Assembly: GCA_023078555.1 (NCBI GenBank)
Contig: CM041200.1
Coordinates: 3,837,921-3,901,920 of the forward strand
DNA: 64,000 nucleotides
Reading direction: 5' to 3'
Origin: Ulva prolifera
Taxonomy: Eukaryota; Chlorophyta; Ulvophyceae; Ulvales; Ulvaceae
The notes under the pieces were generated by a model that saw only the letters and a list, made by a program, of their open reading frames with translations, made no database searches and was not told the DNA's origin. Position 1 is the stretch's first letter, and each line of letters opens with the position of its first letter. The translations under genes were made by a program, and so were the position numbers. Positions 1 to 10,155 of the stretch are shown here, in pieces.

Positions 1-146
1 TGGCTCCGGCCAATCCTCGCCTCAACTCAAGTCGAACCGTCTTCAGTGCAAAAGCCCCGCCATCACCTCTGACTGCAAGGTCACCATGCCTTCCCGTCGG
101 GCAAGTCCGACCGTCACATTAGTACACAACTCTTTGCCACGTGCAG

Positions 147-1943
147 GAAAGTTCCTCAATGACAGCGTCACCAAGGCTGTGATCACAGTGCCGGCGTACT
201 TCAACGACTCCCAGCGCCAGGCAACCAAGGACGCCGGTAAAATTGCTGGTGTCGAGGTGCTGCGCATCATTAATGAGCCCACTGCTGCCTCCCTGGCGTA
301 CGGCCTTGACCGCAAGGGCAATGAGACCATCCTGGTGTTTGACCTGGGAGGGGGAACCTTCGACGTCTCTGTGCTCGAGGTGGGTGATGGCGTCTTCGAG
401 GTGCTCTCCACATCTGGAGACACCCACCTGGGCGGGGATGACTTCGACAAGCGCATCGTGGATTTCCTGGCAGAGGAGTTTCAGGCAGTGGAGGGCATGG
501 ACCTGCGCAAGGACCGCCAAGCCCTGCAGCGCCTGACCGAGGCTGCTGAGAAGGCCAAGATTGAGCTGTCCACGCTGCCCCAGACGTCCATCAACCTGCC
601 GTTCATCACCGCTACTGCAGACGGCCCCAAGCACATCGACAGCAACATGTCACGCAGCAAGTTCGAGGAGATCTGCAGCGATCTGCTTGAGCGCTGCCGC
701 AAGCCCGTAGAGAGCTCTCTGCGGGATGCGAAGCTCGAGATCAAGGAGATTGATGAGATCATCCTGGTGGGAGGGTCAACTCGCATCCCAGCTGTCATCC
801 AGATTGCCGAGTCGATGTCTGGCAAGAAAGCGAATGTGACTGTCAACCCCGATGAGGTGTGTCTCCTCCCTTTCTCTCTTCTTGTGCGTGTGCAGTGTGT
901 CGCATAAATGTTCTGTTGCTGTCCTGGGACCTTGCTCATGTGTTTGGCATGCTCGTGCCGGAAGCACTGTGAAAGAGGTGTGCAGATGGACTGTTGTGGT
1001 AGCTGCAGACTAACATTGAGTTTACCGGGTGATTCCTTGGGAGCAGAGTGTTCGTGGCAGAAGTGTGACACCGGTGTGGTGGCTGCAGGTGGTTGCCCTC
1101 GGTGCCGCCGTGCAGGGTGGTGTGCTCGCGGGTGAGGTCTCAGACATCGTGCTGCTTGACGTGACCCCACTATCCCTGGGACTGGAGACTCTGGGTGGTG
1201 TCATGACCAAGCTGATTCCACGCAATACCACCCTCCCCACCTCCAAGAGCGAGACTTTCTCGACCGCCGCAGACAACCAGACATCCGTTGAGATCAATGT
1301 GTTGCAAGGCGAGCGTGAGTTTGTCAAGGACAATAAGTCACTAGGCCGCTTCCGCCTAGATGGCATCCCTCCTGCTGGCCGCGGGATTCCACAGATCGAG
1401 GTTAAGTTTGACATTGATGCCAACGGAATCTTGTCCGTGACTGCACAGGACAAGGGCACTGGCAAGAGCACAGACATCAAGATCACAGGTGCTTCAACAC
1501 TCTCAGACGATGAAGTGAGCCAAATGGTCAACGATGCCGAGAAGTTTGCGGATGAAGACAAGAACAAGCGCGAGGCAGTGGAGACAAAGAATCAAGCGGA
1601 TAGCATGGTCTACCAGACCAGAAAACAGCTGACTGAGTTTGGTGACAAGGTGCCAGAGGATGTCAAGAAGACAGTGGAGGATAAAATCAACGAGCTGGAC
1701 GAGGCCATCAAGGTTGATGACGTTGAGAAGATGAAGACCAAGATGGAGGAGCTCAATCAGGAGGTCACCAAGATCGGGGAGGCTATGTATGGGGCGGGTG
1801 CTGCTGCTGATGCAGCTGGGGCAGCAGGAGCAGCGGGGGCAGGCCCAGGGGATGCTCCAGGGGCAGAAAAGGGGAAGGCAGGGGGTAAGAAGAAGGGTGA
1901 TGGTGACGACGTGATCGATGCTGAGTTCACTGATAGCAAGTGA
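147..1943 (+). CDS. HSP70B: Plastid-type Hsp70 chaperone (DnaK family), 3' two exons, 5' end outside window
   Basis: ATP-dependent folding chaperone of the DnaK family, very probably in the chloroplast stroma. Two exons are visible: 147-856 and 1089-1943, joined by a 232-bp phase-0 intron (gag|gtgtgt ... ctgcag|gtggtt). The first exon opens inside the ATPase domain just before [18 protein letters not shown] and holds the [14 protein letters not shown], phosphate-2 ([10 protein letters not shown]) and adenosine ([10 protein letters not shown]) motifs. The second has the linker-proximal [13 protein letters not shown], the substrate-binding domain and a helical lid, then an Ala/Gly-rich tail ending [12 protein letters not shown]. 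The DDVIDAEF ending is typical of cyanobacterial and plastid Hsp70, as opposed to EEVD (cytosol) or HDEL (ER). The N-terminal ATPase lobe and transit peptide lie left of position 1. The acceptor gtgcag at 141-146 marks the start of the visible coding part; bases 1-146 read as intron. Stop TGA is at 1941-1943. Confidence 0.93.
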
Positions 1944-2939
1944 TAAACACAGACCATAGATATGGCTTAGAATGTTTTATCTTGATCTTGGTTGTTTGAT
2001 AGGTTCTCACATGCTGTCAGTTTCCTTGCATGAATTAACATATAACAAAATTGTCAGCTACGAGCTCATGCAAGTGCAAAGTGATGTCGTAGGTATTGTC
2101 TACATCACTTTACTCATTCCACCAAGGGCATGTCATTTTATTGATTCTACCTAGGTGCACTGGTGACTTGTCCATACACTGACTGTTCAATATACCTGTT
2201 CTGACATTGACCAAAATATCCCGCTTAACCGTTTTACAGTATGTGTTGTATCAAACACAGATTCATATCATGATGGTACATAACAATGTTGCAATGTGAC
2301 ATGTGTCTGATTCCTTCATTCTGCATTCACTTCATTCACCGGATGCGAGATGTGTGATGCCCTGACACTCTTCGTTATGTGACATGTTGCAACTTGATAC
2401 AGATGAATATCTGAAAACTTCACCATCCTACTGAGACCACGTGCATTAAGCACATGACCATGGAGCAGTACCTGATTGGAGAAAGTCCCCACCACTTCCA
2501 AGACTGTACATAATGACATCGCGAGAAACAGTGCATAGTTTGCATATCAGCACATTACGCTAAGCGTTGAACATGCTCCACAACCATGCTATTTTGTTCC
2601 CCTGCAGCCCAATGTGACAGGAAACAATACGCATCGGTAGCTTCCTTTGAACCGTTCAGACTCAGATATATATCAAATCAATCTCTGGTTCTAATTGCAT
2701 GTCAAACCATATCCTCACTCATATGGGTTGTGTGCATGTCAACCCATATCCTCAGCCATTGCCATCAACACCACAAAGTTGACATGCTGTAGCAGACGTG
2801 AACCAAGGGTGGCCTGTACTTCAGCTGCTGTGTGGCGCGTGATCAACTAGGTGGTGCACAAGTACACTCAAAGCGTTGCACTCAATGCAGCGAAACCGAT
2901 GACTGTACCATCAGCCTCTCCTGAGACCGCTTCTGGAAT
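1944..2939. other. Intergenic region between convergent HSP70 and folD
   Basis: About 1 kb between two stop codons that face each other, so it must hold both 3' UTRs and no promoter is expected. I see no coding frame with family resemblance. It is more AT-rich than the genes. A short direct repeat around CATGTCAA.CCATATCCTCA occurs twice (about 2699-2719 and 2736-2756). No TGTAA poly(A) element of the green-algal type is visible close behind the HSP70 stop. On the folD strand one TGTAA lies far downstream (2234-2238 on the complement). Confidence 0.6.
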
Positions 2940-4545
2940 CTAATCAGCATTCAAGCCCTCCTGTGCCTTGAACCCCTCTACACAGTTTGACAAAAGCATG
3001 GCAATTGTCATGGGCCCGACGCCTCCCGGCACAGGCGTGATGAAAGCGGCATTTTCAGATGCGGCAGCAAAGTCCACATCACCCACCAATCGGTATCCTT
3101 TCTTCTTGGACGGGTCCTGCACACAGCTCGGGGGTCCTGAACCTGCTCTGGCACAGGAAGCAAACATGTGCAAAACGGGTGGCTCCACATGCGAGGAGAT
3201 GCCTGCGACCTGCAGAAGCGTGCTTGGCGTTTAGAACCTCATGTGTCGGAAGCAATGACAAAGCGGCATCGTACATCCACAGAATTGATTCCAACGTCTA
3301 TGACAGCCGCCCCAGGTTTGATCCAGTCACCCTTGACCATCTCTGTTCTTCCACAAGCGGCCACAACAATGTCAGCTTCACTGCAGATACGCTGAGCATC
3401 AGGTGTCCTCGAGTGAACCATGGTCACGGTGGCATCTGCATTCTGCAGCAGAAGTGCCATTGGCAGGCCGACGATGTTGCTTCTGCCAACGACACATGCT
3501 CGCTTGCCCTGCAAACGTGCACATACTGTACTGTCCATACGAACGCACAGAATACTTTGCTGGAGCAGTGCAGATCTGGCAGCATGACGACGCAAGAATC
3601 CCTTGACTGAGGAGGATTATGCTGCTCGCCTGTGCACCTGTGCGTCAGCACCTGATGATACACGGCCCACGTTGTCAGGGCTGCGTGGACACTCATGACA
3701 TGGTTGACGCCAGGATGGCATGCACACGTAAAGCAGGCGCAGGCACAAGCTGCTGACATGGACGTCATGTCAAGGGGTGTGCCACGCACTGACAGCTCGA
3801 TGTTGTTTCTCTTCAGCAACTCCATGCAGCCTTTTGGTGTGCATGATACATATCTGGGTTCGCGGCCACGCATGGCCAGGCAGCCAATGTTGAGGGGATG
3901 GAATCCATCCACATCCTTCGAAATATCGACTGCGTCGAGAATGGTGGTCTCATTCATGTGGCTTGGCAGAGGTAGCTGCACAAGGATACCATGCACCTCT
4001 TCATTTGCATTGTATGCGCGAACCACCTCCAACACTTCATCTTCCGACACATCTGCAGCCAGCTCTGTACCGAAGGAAACGATGCCAACTTCCTCACATG
4101 CACGCTTTTTGGACCGGACGTATGTTTGGGAGTCCTTTCGCTCTCCGACGAGGACGACTGCCAGGCCTGGTGCCTACAGAAGTATGCCAACAATCACCTC
4201 CACCGCAAGAGCAAGAAGCCCACGACGGCAGAGCAGCTGAATGCACCTTTCCGGAAGAGTCTTTAAGCTGAGTCAATTCAGCAGCAAGTTCCTTGCGAAT
4301 GTCAGCGGCAGTCTGCTTTCCGTCGATAATGGCTGCAGCAACATCAATGCCGGTGTCACCTTGACGTCCACATTCTCTGCCAACGAGCGTGCGTCGATGC
4401 AAAATTCACAGCATGATCGTGTGTCCGGCGTGGCCTTACTTGCTGCTCTACAGACATGAATCTTGCGCATGCGGGGTGGGAGTATACATGCGCTGGAGAC
4501 GGTCGCCTTCGTCGCGCCAGCATCAGCAGGCTTTCGCGCTAGCAT
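2940..4545 (-). CDS. folD: Bifunctional methylenetetrahydrofolate dehydrogenase / methenyltetrahydrofolate cyclohydrolase
   Basis: Interconverts 5,10-methylene-THF, methenyl-THF and 10-formyl-THF using NADP. Five exons fit with matching phases: 4440-4545, 4247-4332, 3790-4173, 3275-3508 and 2940-3116, giving 328 codons plus stop. Exon 1 starts at the ATG of 4545; a TTG-initiated extension upstream is less likely. It encodes about 35 Arg/Ala/Ser/Thr-rich residues with almost no acidic ones, a plausible organelle transit peptide. Family motifs follow: [15 protein letters not shown], the catalytic-Lys region [58 protein letters not shown], the Rossmann segment [21 protein letters not shown], and the C-terminal GDVDF...[17 protein letters not shown]. 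No disruption is seen. It is divergent from CPN60A and convergent with HSP70. Organelle (plastid or mitochondrion) is inferred, not shown. Confidence 0.93.
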
Positions 4546-5263
4546 TGCGAATTGCAAAAGCGGATGAGTGAGGATCTTCCAACGATTCTAAAGCTGGTTT
4601 ATTCGAATGACCAGCCGTCAACTCGCGGTGTCAATTGTGTGACAGGTTGTTCCGTAATCTACCTAATCTTCGTCTGTCAGAGACCTCTGATATCAAACAC
4701 AGACACGAACGCCACCGGCATTGTGTTCCAGCGCAAGCAATGTACAGCTTCAGCTGGCCATCGGGCTGCCGGGTCCAAATGCATGCGTTCCTAGGGCAGC
4801 CGGCAACTCACGGCTTCAGCCATCGCGGCTGCGCCTGGGGCTGGCAGCGAAGAGGGCACAAGGCTGTATGAAAGCGTGGTTAATTGATCCATGAAAATGG
4901 GCAATGACTATTGTATTATCTTTCAGTCACTCTGCATCGCCTAGCGTAAACAGTGTTGCCGTTCGATACGGAGGCTTCAGGACGATGTTCTTTACACAAT
5001 GCAACAAGCGATGCTCCCCAAGCCTGAGCTCGCACAGGCACAGCACGGTACGCATCGTAGTGGCTCAGCAAGTCATTCTCATTGTGATGACCTGGAGACA
5101 TAATTCCAGCTTAGTCGTCCGGAACGTCCGCCGCATTCCCGCCCGCAGCTTCACTGCCTGCGCGTTGTGATCCCGCGAAAAGAGCCAAATTTGCATCGTT
5201 GATCTTGTTCGTAGCTAATGGGCATGTTGGGCGATGTGTCACTGCTTGGAGTGCTCCGGCACA
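4546..5263. promoter_or_regulatory. Divergent upstream region of folD (-) and CPN60A (+)
   Basis: About 0.7 kb separates the folD start from the first CPN60A coding sequence, so it should contain both promoters and 5' UTRs. I recognise no clear TATA box. A frame at 5086-5166 (+) reads like a basic, Ser/Arg-rich transit peptide (MTWRHNSSLVVRNVRRIP...) but runs into TGA, and no GT donor of the right phase joins it to the CPN60A exon. It is a candidate first exon that only transcript data could settle. Confidence 0.4.
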
Positions 5264-7261
5264 ATGACCATGATAGCAGGGTTCCTGAACGTTCGGCAAC
5301 GCACTATGTACCTGCAGGTCCGCCGTGCGGAGGCTAAGCAGATTCTGTTCGACCAGGAGTCTCGTTACGGTCTTCAGGTCGGAATCAACAAAGTCGCTGA
5401 CGCTGTCGGCGTCACACTGGGGCCTCGTGGTGCGCCCAACTCAGCAGCTCGAAGTTGTCACCAATGACCCAGCCGTTTTCTTGTCTGCTAGACGGGGTTG
5501 CGCGGTCCGCCCGCTTAACAGTGCCTGTATAGGCTGAAATGTTTTGGAAACATGTTGCTGCAATGTCGTGCAGGTCGCAACGTCGTGCTCGAGCAGCAGT
5601 ATGGCGTTCCTCAGGTGTGCAACGCATCGCTGGCTCTAGATATGAATTGCCGTGTGTTGAAGAATCATGCCTTACACCAAGTCGCCGTGTCTAGGTGATT
5701 AACGATGGTGTCTCTATCGCTCGTGCAATAGAGCTGGAGGATCCTGTGGAGAACGCAGGAGCACAGCTCATCAAGGAGGTGTGAAACTTTGCCACCTTTT
5801 CTTGGACAAACACTCCGTCACCATCCGGCCACAAGTCAAACACGCATCGTCCAGCGTGACTCGGTTGCAAGTCTGTGTGTCCCACTCCTCGTTCTGTGCA
5901 GGTTGCCGGCCGCACCAACGACTCTGCTGGGGATGGCACCACCACCGCATCCATCCTGGCCCGCGAGATGATCAAGTTTGGCATGCAAGCTGTATCAGCA
6001 GGTCTCAACCCTGTGCCGATCAAGAAGGGCATCGATGCGACTGTTGCCCATCTGGAGGCCGCCCTGAAAGAGCGTGCGACTCCAGTCACATCTAGTGCAG
6101 ACATCCGTGCTGTGGCCTCCATCTCAGCTGGCAACGATGAGTTTGTGGGTGAGCTCATCGCCGACGCCCTGGAGAAGGTCGGCAAGGACGGCGTCCTGAC
6201 GATCGAGACATCCTCTGGAATCGAGACGACTGTGGATGTCACCGAGGGCATGGAGATCGACCGAGGGTACATCTCCCCACAGTTCATCACCAACCAGGAG
6301 AAGATGCTGGTAGAATTTGAGAACGCCCGTGTGCTGGTCACAGACCACAAGATCGAGAGCATCAAGGAGCTGGTACCGCTGCTTGAGCAGGTATGCGCCA
6401 TGCTGTGCTCCAGCCACGTGGTCTTGGCCCCAACGCCCGTGTGCAGGCACAATGTCGCGCATGCCACCAGCCTGCACCACGCCTGGCTGTATTTCTGACT
6501 GTGCTACTAGCAACAGGGCCATGTGATATGGCTCACGTCATGGTCGCCAGCGCTCCAGCAGGTCAGCTGTCCCGTCGCAGCACCCCAGCCGCTTGCCTTG
6601 CCATGCGCACCTGTCCCACACGGGCACAGCCAGCAGCCTCCACATGCGTAACGACCCGCTACCTCGGCACCGGCTGCTGCATCTGACAGCGGTACAGCGC
6701 CCCGGCACATAGCGCCACGACACCCCTGCTGCAACCGCTGCAGCAGCGGGGCCGGCGCGCCCGATCGGGGCACGAACACCGTGGCCACGCCCTGCTCCAT
6801 GGAACTCAGCGTGCTGATCCTCCGCCCGCATGCGCAGGTGACGCAGCTGAATCAGCCGCTGATCATCGTGGCAGAGGACATCACCGGCGATGCCCTCGCG
6901 ACCCTTGTAGTGAACAAGCTCCGCGGCATCCTCAATGTCGCCGCCATCAAGGCCCCGGGCTTTGGCGAGCGCCGCAAGGCCCTGCTTCAGGACATCGCGA
7001 TCGTCACCGGTGGCGAGTTTGTGGCGAAGGACCTCGGGCTGACGGTGGAGAAGGCGACGGCAGACCAGCTCGGAACCATCCGCAAGGCGACGATCGGCAA
7101 CAACTTCACGACGCTGATCGCGGACGCGGGCTCCAAGGAGGAGATCGACCTGCGCGTCGCGCAGCTCAAGAAGGAGCTCGGCGAGACGGACTCGGTATAC
7201 GACACCGAGAAGCTCTCAGAGCGCATCGCGAAGCTCGCGGGCGGCGTCGCCGTCATCAAGG

Positions 7262-7307
<46 letters not shown>

Positions 7308-8047
7308 CCCCGCGGATGTGCTTGGCGTGTGCTGCTGCTTTGTGCTTCAGCGAGGCGGTTGTCGTGGTGAGCAATCTGTGGCCACAGCTGATATGAGCTC
7401 GCGGCTGGAGCGCCTGGCGGTGCACGTGCGTGCGGCTCAGCCCTGCGCCTGCTGCTCGCCGCGGTGACGGAGCACACCGCTGACGTGCTGTGGCTGTGCA
7501 GGTGGGTGCCGCGACCGAGGCGGAGCTGGAGGACCGCAAGTTGCGAGTGGAGGACGCGAAGAACGCAACGTTTGCGGCGGTGGAGGAGGGCATCGTGCCC
7601 GGTGGCGGCGCCGCGCTGCTCCACCTCGCCGAGCTCGTGCCGGCCTTCAAGGAGACCCTCTCCGGCGAGGAGGAGCGTGCCGGCGCTGACATCGTGTTCA
7701 AATCCCTGTCCGCGCCCTGCCGCCTGATTGCGTCGAACGCCGGGTTTGACGGGGAGGTCGTCATGGACAAGATCGTTGGGAAGAGCTTTGAGACGGGGTA
7801 CAACGCGATGCACAACCGTGTGGAGAACCTGCTCGAGGCGGGGGTGATCGACCCGGCGAAGGTCACGCGCAACGGGCTGCGAAACGCTGCGGGGATTGCG
7901 GGGATCATGCTGACGACTCAGGCGGTGATGGTGGAAGCGGTGGTCGAGGAGGAGGCGGACAGCGGGAAGGCACGGTCGAAGAAGAGAGCGGCCGCGGCGA
8001 GCATGGGGATGTCCCCGGGAGGCATGCCGGCAGGCATGACATTGTGA
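5264..8047 (+). CDS. CPN60A: Plastid chaperonin 60 subunit alpha
   Basis: Group I chaperonin subunit (GroEL family) that folds Rubisco and other stromal proteins together with CPN60-beta and CPN20. Exons with matching phases: about 5264/5318-5429, 5574-5614, 5695-5778, 5902-6390, 6838-7260 and 7502-8047. Motifs: [24 protein letters not shown], the ATP loop [74 protein letters not shown]-type region (starting AGGVAVIK here) and [15 protein letters not shown]. The alpha assignment rests on VNDG-to-ELP/ELEDP context, SETDSVYD-like spacing and [16 protein letters not shown]. The protein ends in a Met/Gly-rich tail ([14 protein letters not shown]) reminiscent of the GroEL GGM tail. The start is uncertain: the frame is open from ATG 5264, but cctgcag|gtc at 5311-5317 looks like the gene's other acceptors, so an upstream transit-peptide exon may exist. 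Intron 5 contains a long poly-C tract. Confidence 0.92.
7266..7311 (+). repeat. Poly-C tract (39 C, T, 6 C) at the 5' end of a CPN60A intron
   Basis: Directly seen: five bases after the exon end (aag|gtgtg) there is an uninterrupted run of 39 C, one T, then six more C. A C/G homopolymer of this length next to a 5' splice site is unusual and prone to polymerase slippage, so the true count may differ. Confidence 0.9.
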
Positions 8048-8919
8048 GAAGGAGGCGCAGCTGGGGTGTGCGGCTGACGTGTGGTTTCTGAGATTGGTGG
8101 ATTGCCTGCACAGCAGAGGCTTCCATGTGTGTAGGTGAGGTAGCATGTGCAGAGTGTGATGATTGTGTGATGGCACGCCGTGCTGCACAAGGTGTCTACC
8201 AGCATGATACGTGCGAGCCGTTGAGAATGTAACGATGCTTTTTCGTTTGTGTGGTTTTGCATGGTCATGCACGCGTGTGTGGAGCGAGGTGCTGTTATGG
8301 CCAACTGCAGAGCTGTTCATGTCAGGTTGCTCTGCATTCCCGTCTGTGGGCCCATGCTTGCCTTTGTAGGCTTCTTCATCCTGCAAACCTACGCAAGTAC
8401 AGTCGTGCTGGTGGCTGCATGGCCACTCATGCCGAATGATGTACACGTGCTTGTCCTCACCCCCACCCTTGCTTGCATCTGCAAAACCCCGTCGAAGTGA
8501 CCTTGGCTTGATGAAGCCAGCGCTTCTATCATTCTGGTCGAATTGTGCCGCCACAAGCGCTGAAAGTGGTGCTGGGGTCTGTCTGCTTGGCAGCGGGGGC
8601 ATGCCAGGTGCTGTGAGTATCTGTGCCGCATCGGCCCCTGCGCGGTTCGAGACGCATCCCACTCTACCCGCTTGCTTGCGTACGCCCATGACATTAGTGC
8701 ACCATGTTGCTGCCCTCAGCTAGGTTGGCAGTTGCAGCCTGACGTGGGGCGGCGACCCGCTGAGGACCCGTGCCGGCCCTGCCCGACCCTGATGTCAGAA
8801 TCGGGCATTGTTGTGTAAAAGAACTTGTGAAAGCTGTTGTAGGCAGGCGGCGGGCAATGGTACTACCACTTTTCAGCATCGTCTCTTCCCGCTCCGGCGG
8901 GCGAGGGCGTGCCGCCACT
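8048..8919. other. Intergenic region between CPN60A and the first retrotransposon LTR
   Basis: Holds the CPN60A 3' UTR, then about 0.7 kb in which I recognise no gene. Open frames occur on both strands but match no family I know and show no exon structure. Confidence 0.5.
8228..8232 (+). terminator. Probable TGTAA poly(A) signal of CPN60A
   Basis: TGTAA lies 181 bases after the CPN60A stop. TGTAA is the usual poly(A) signal of many green algae. Position and orientation fit, but the 3' end is not shown. Confidence 0.45.
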
Positions 8920-9264
8920 TGTCACATTGCATGAGCCTGCGGGCAGCAGTGTGGTGACAGGTGCTCCCATGCACGGATTGATCCGCGGATCATGTGTGCG
9001 GGATAGCCGCCAGTGGGATTGTCCCGGAGAAGCGAGGGAATTCCTGTGAGAATATCCCGCCGTAATCTTGTCTGTTCGTGTGCATGTATTGAGATGCACA
9101 CTGTGATCTGTAACCATTGTTCTTACTGTTTCACGGTACTAGCTGTCTCCTCTCTGTATTCCAAGGTTCTACCTCTGTGCGCAGTAGGTATGGAATACTG
9201 GCTTACCTGACCTGACCTGACTAACGGACTGCGCATCTGACCTGCAAAGATAGGTTTTCTGACA
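8920..9264 (+). repeat. 5' LTR of old Copia copy A1 (family A)
   Basis: 345 bp starting tgtcacattgcatgagcc and ending ttttctgaca, the same boundaries as the 354-bp LTRs of the intact element at 33641. It is followed at once by the primer-binding site TGGTATCGG (9265), complementary to an initiator-Met type tRNA as in most Copia elements. It differs from the young LTRs at many positions, so this copy is old. Confidence 0.88.
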
Positions 9265-10131
9265 TGGTATCGGTGCATGTTTGCGTTCTGTCTGGTATGG
9301 TCGTTTCAGGAAGCCATTGGCCAAAGTCTGCGCGCAGACACGGCAGGCATTCCATTGTTCTGCCGGCGCTCAGGCTGCGGCCACAAGCGCAGGGACTATT
9401 TTAGCTTTCTTGTAGCATATTGTTGTTAGATACAATGCAAGATAAGTGCTGAAATGATCAGCGCTGGGAAAAGCGAATGCGTTCGCTATTTTCTCAACCT
9501 GTCGGCTTGCGAGCCACCAATCGGTTCAGTTGCTGCGCGCGACGAAGAATTGTTTATCCTACTGCTGGATGTCTAATGCCGACCTTCCCAACGTTAACCC
9601 TCTGTTTGAGGAAGGAGAGGGTGAGGCTGAGCAGAAGCTATCCGTCGAGGAGCAGCTTGAGGGCGTGCAGCAGGAACAGCTTGCGGGCATGCACCTCAGA
9701 TACGGACGCTTTATTCCGCTGCCGAATGCTTCCCAGTCTGGGCAGAGCAATCAGTAGGTACCTCCGTCCTCACATGTTGTGAATGATGCCAGTAATACTG
9801 AATCGTTCACAACGCATAAGACTCTGACCGAAGTGCATGCGCCAAACCCCTGCGTGCATCTCAGGGACGTAGCGAGCCTGACTTGACGAAAGGAAAGTTG
9901 CTTGAATGGAGCTGTATGACTGAAAGCTTCGTTGCGCACGAACAGAAGGTCGTGTCGTAGTTGGGGCGATTTGTATTAGATAATTTATTGCAGATCGCAC
10001 CGACTGCGGACGAACTGCGTGTCAACGTTAGAGCGAGAACTCAAGTCCTGGTTTCTTTGCTTGACGCGGATAGGACGACTGTCTACCGCATGTCACATTT
10101 TTGTGAAGCATGGGCCTATCTGACTGCAAAG

Positions 10132-10155
10132 TATATATATATATATATATATATA
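10132..10155 (+). repeat. TA microsatellite inside degenerate gag
   Basis: A (TA)n run replaces part of the gag sequence between tgcaaag and ggcctagcactgaag. In the intact copy that interval reads tgccaagtacagacctagc, so the run expanded after insertion. Confidence 0.85.

Noticed and set aside
1-146. Open frame before the HSP70 exon
   Set aside because: Translations of this stretch do not match DnaK, and a good acceptor ends at 146, so it is intron.
6391-6837. Open frames inside CPN60A intron 4 (6507-6831)
   Set aside because: They have no chaperonin similarity, and the flanking exons join in phase without them.
8570-8670. Possible tRNA suggested by ggttcgagac
   Set aside because: No pairing acceptor stem or anticodon arm is found at the right distance.
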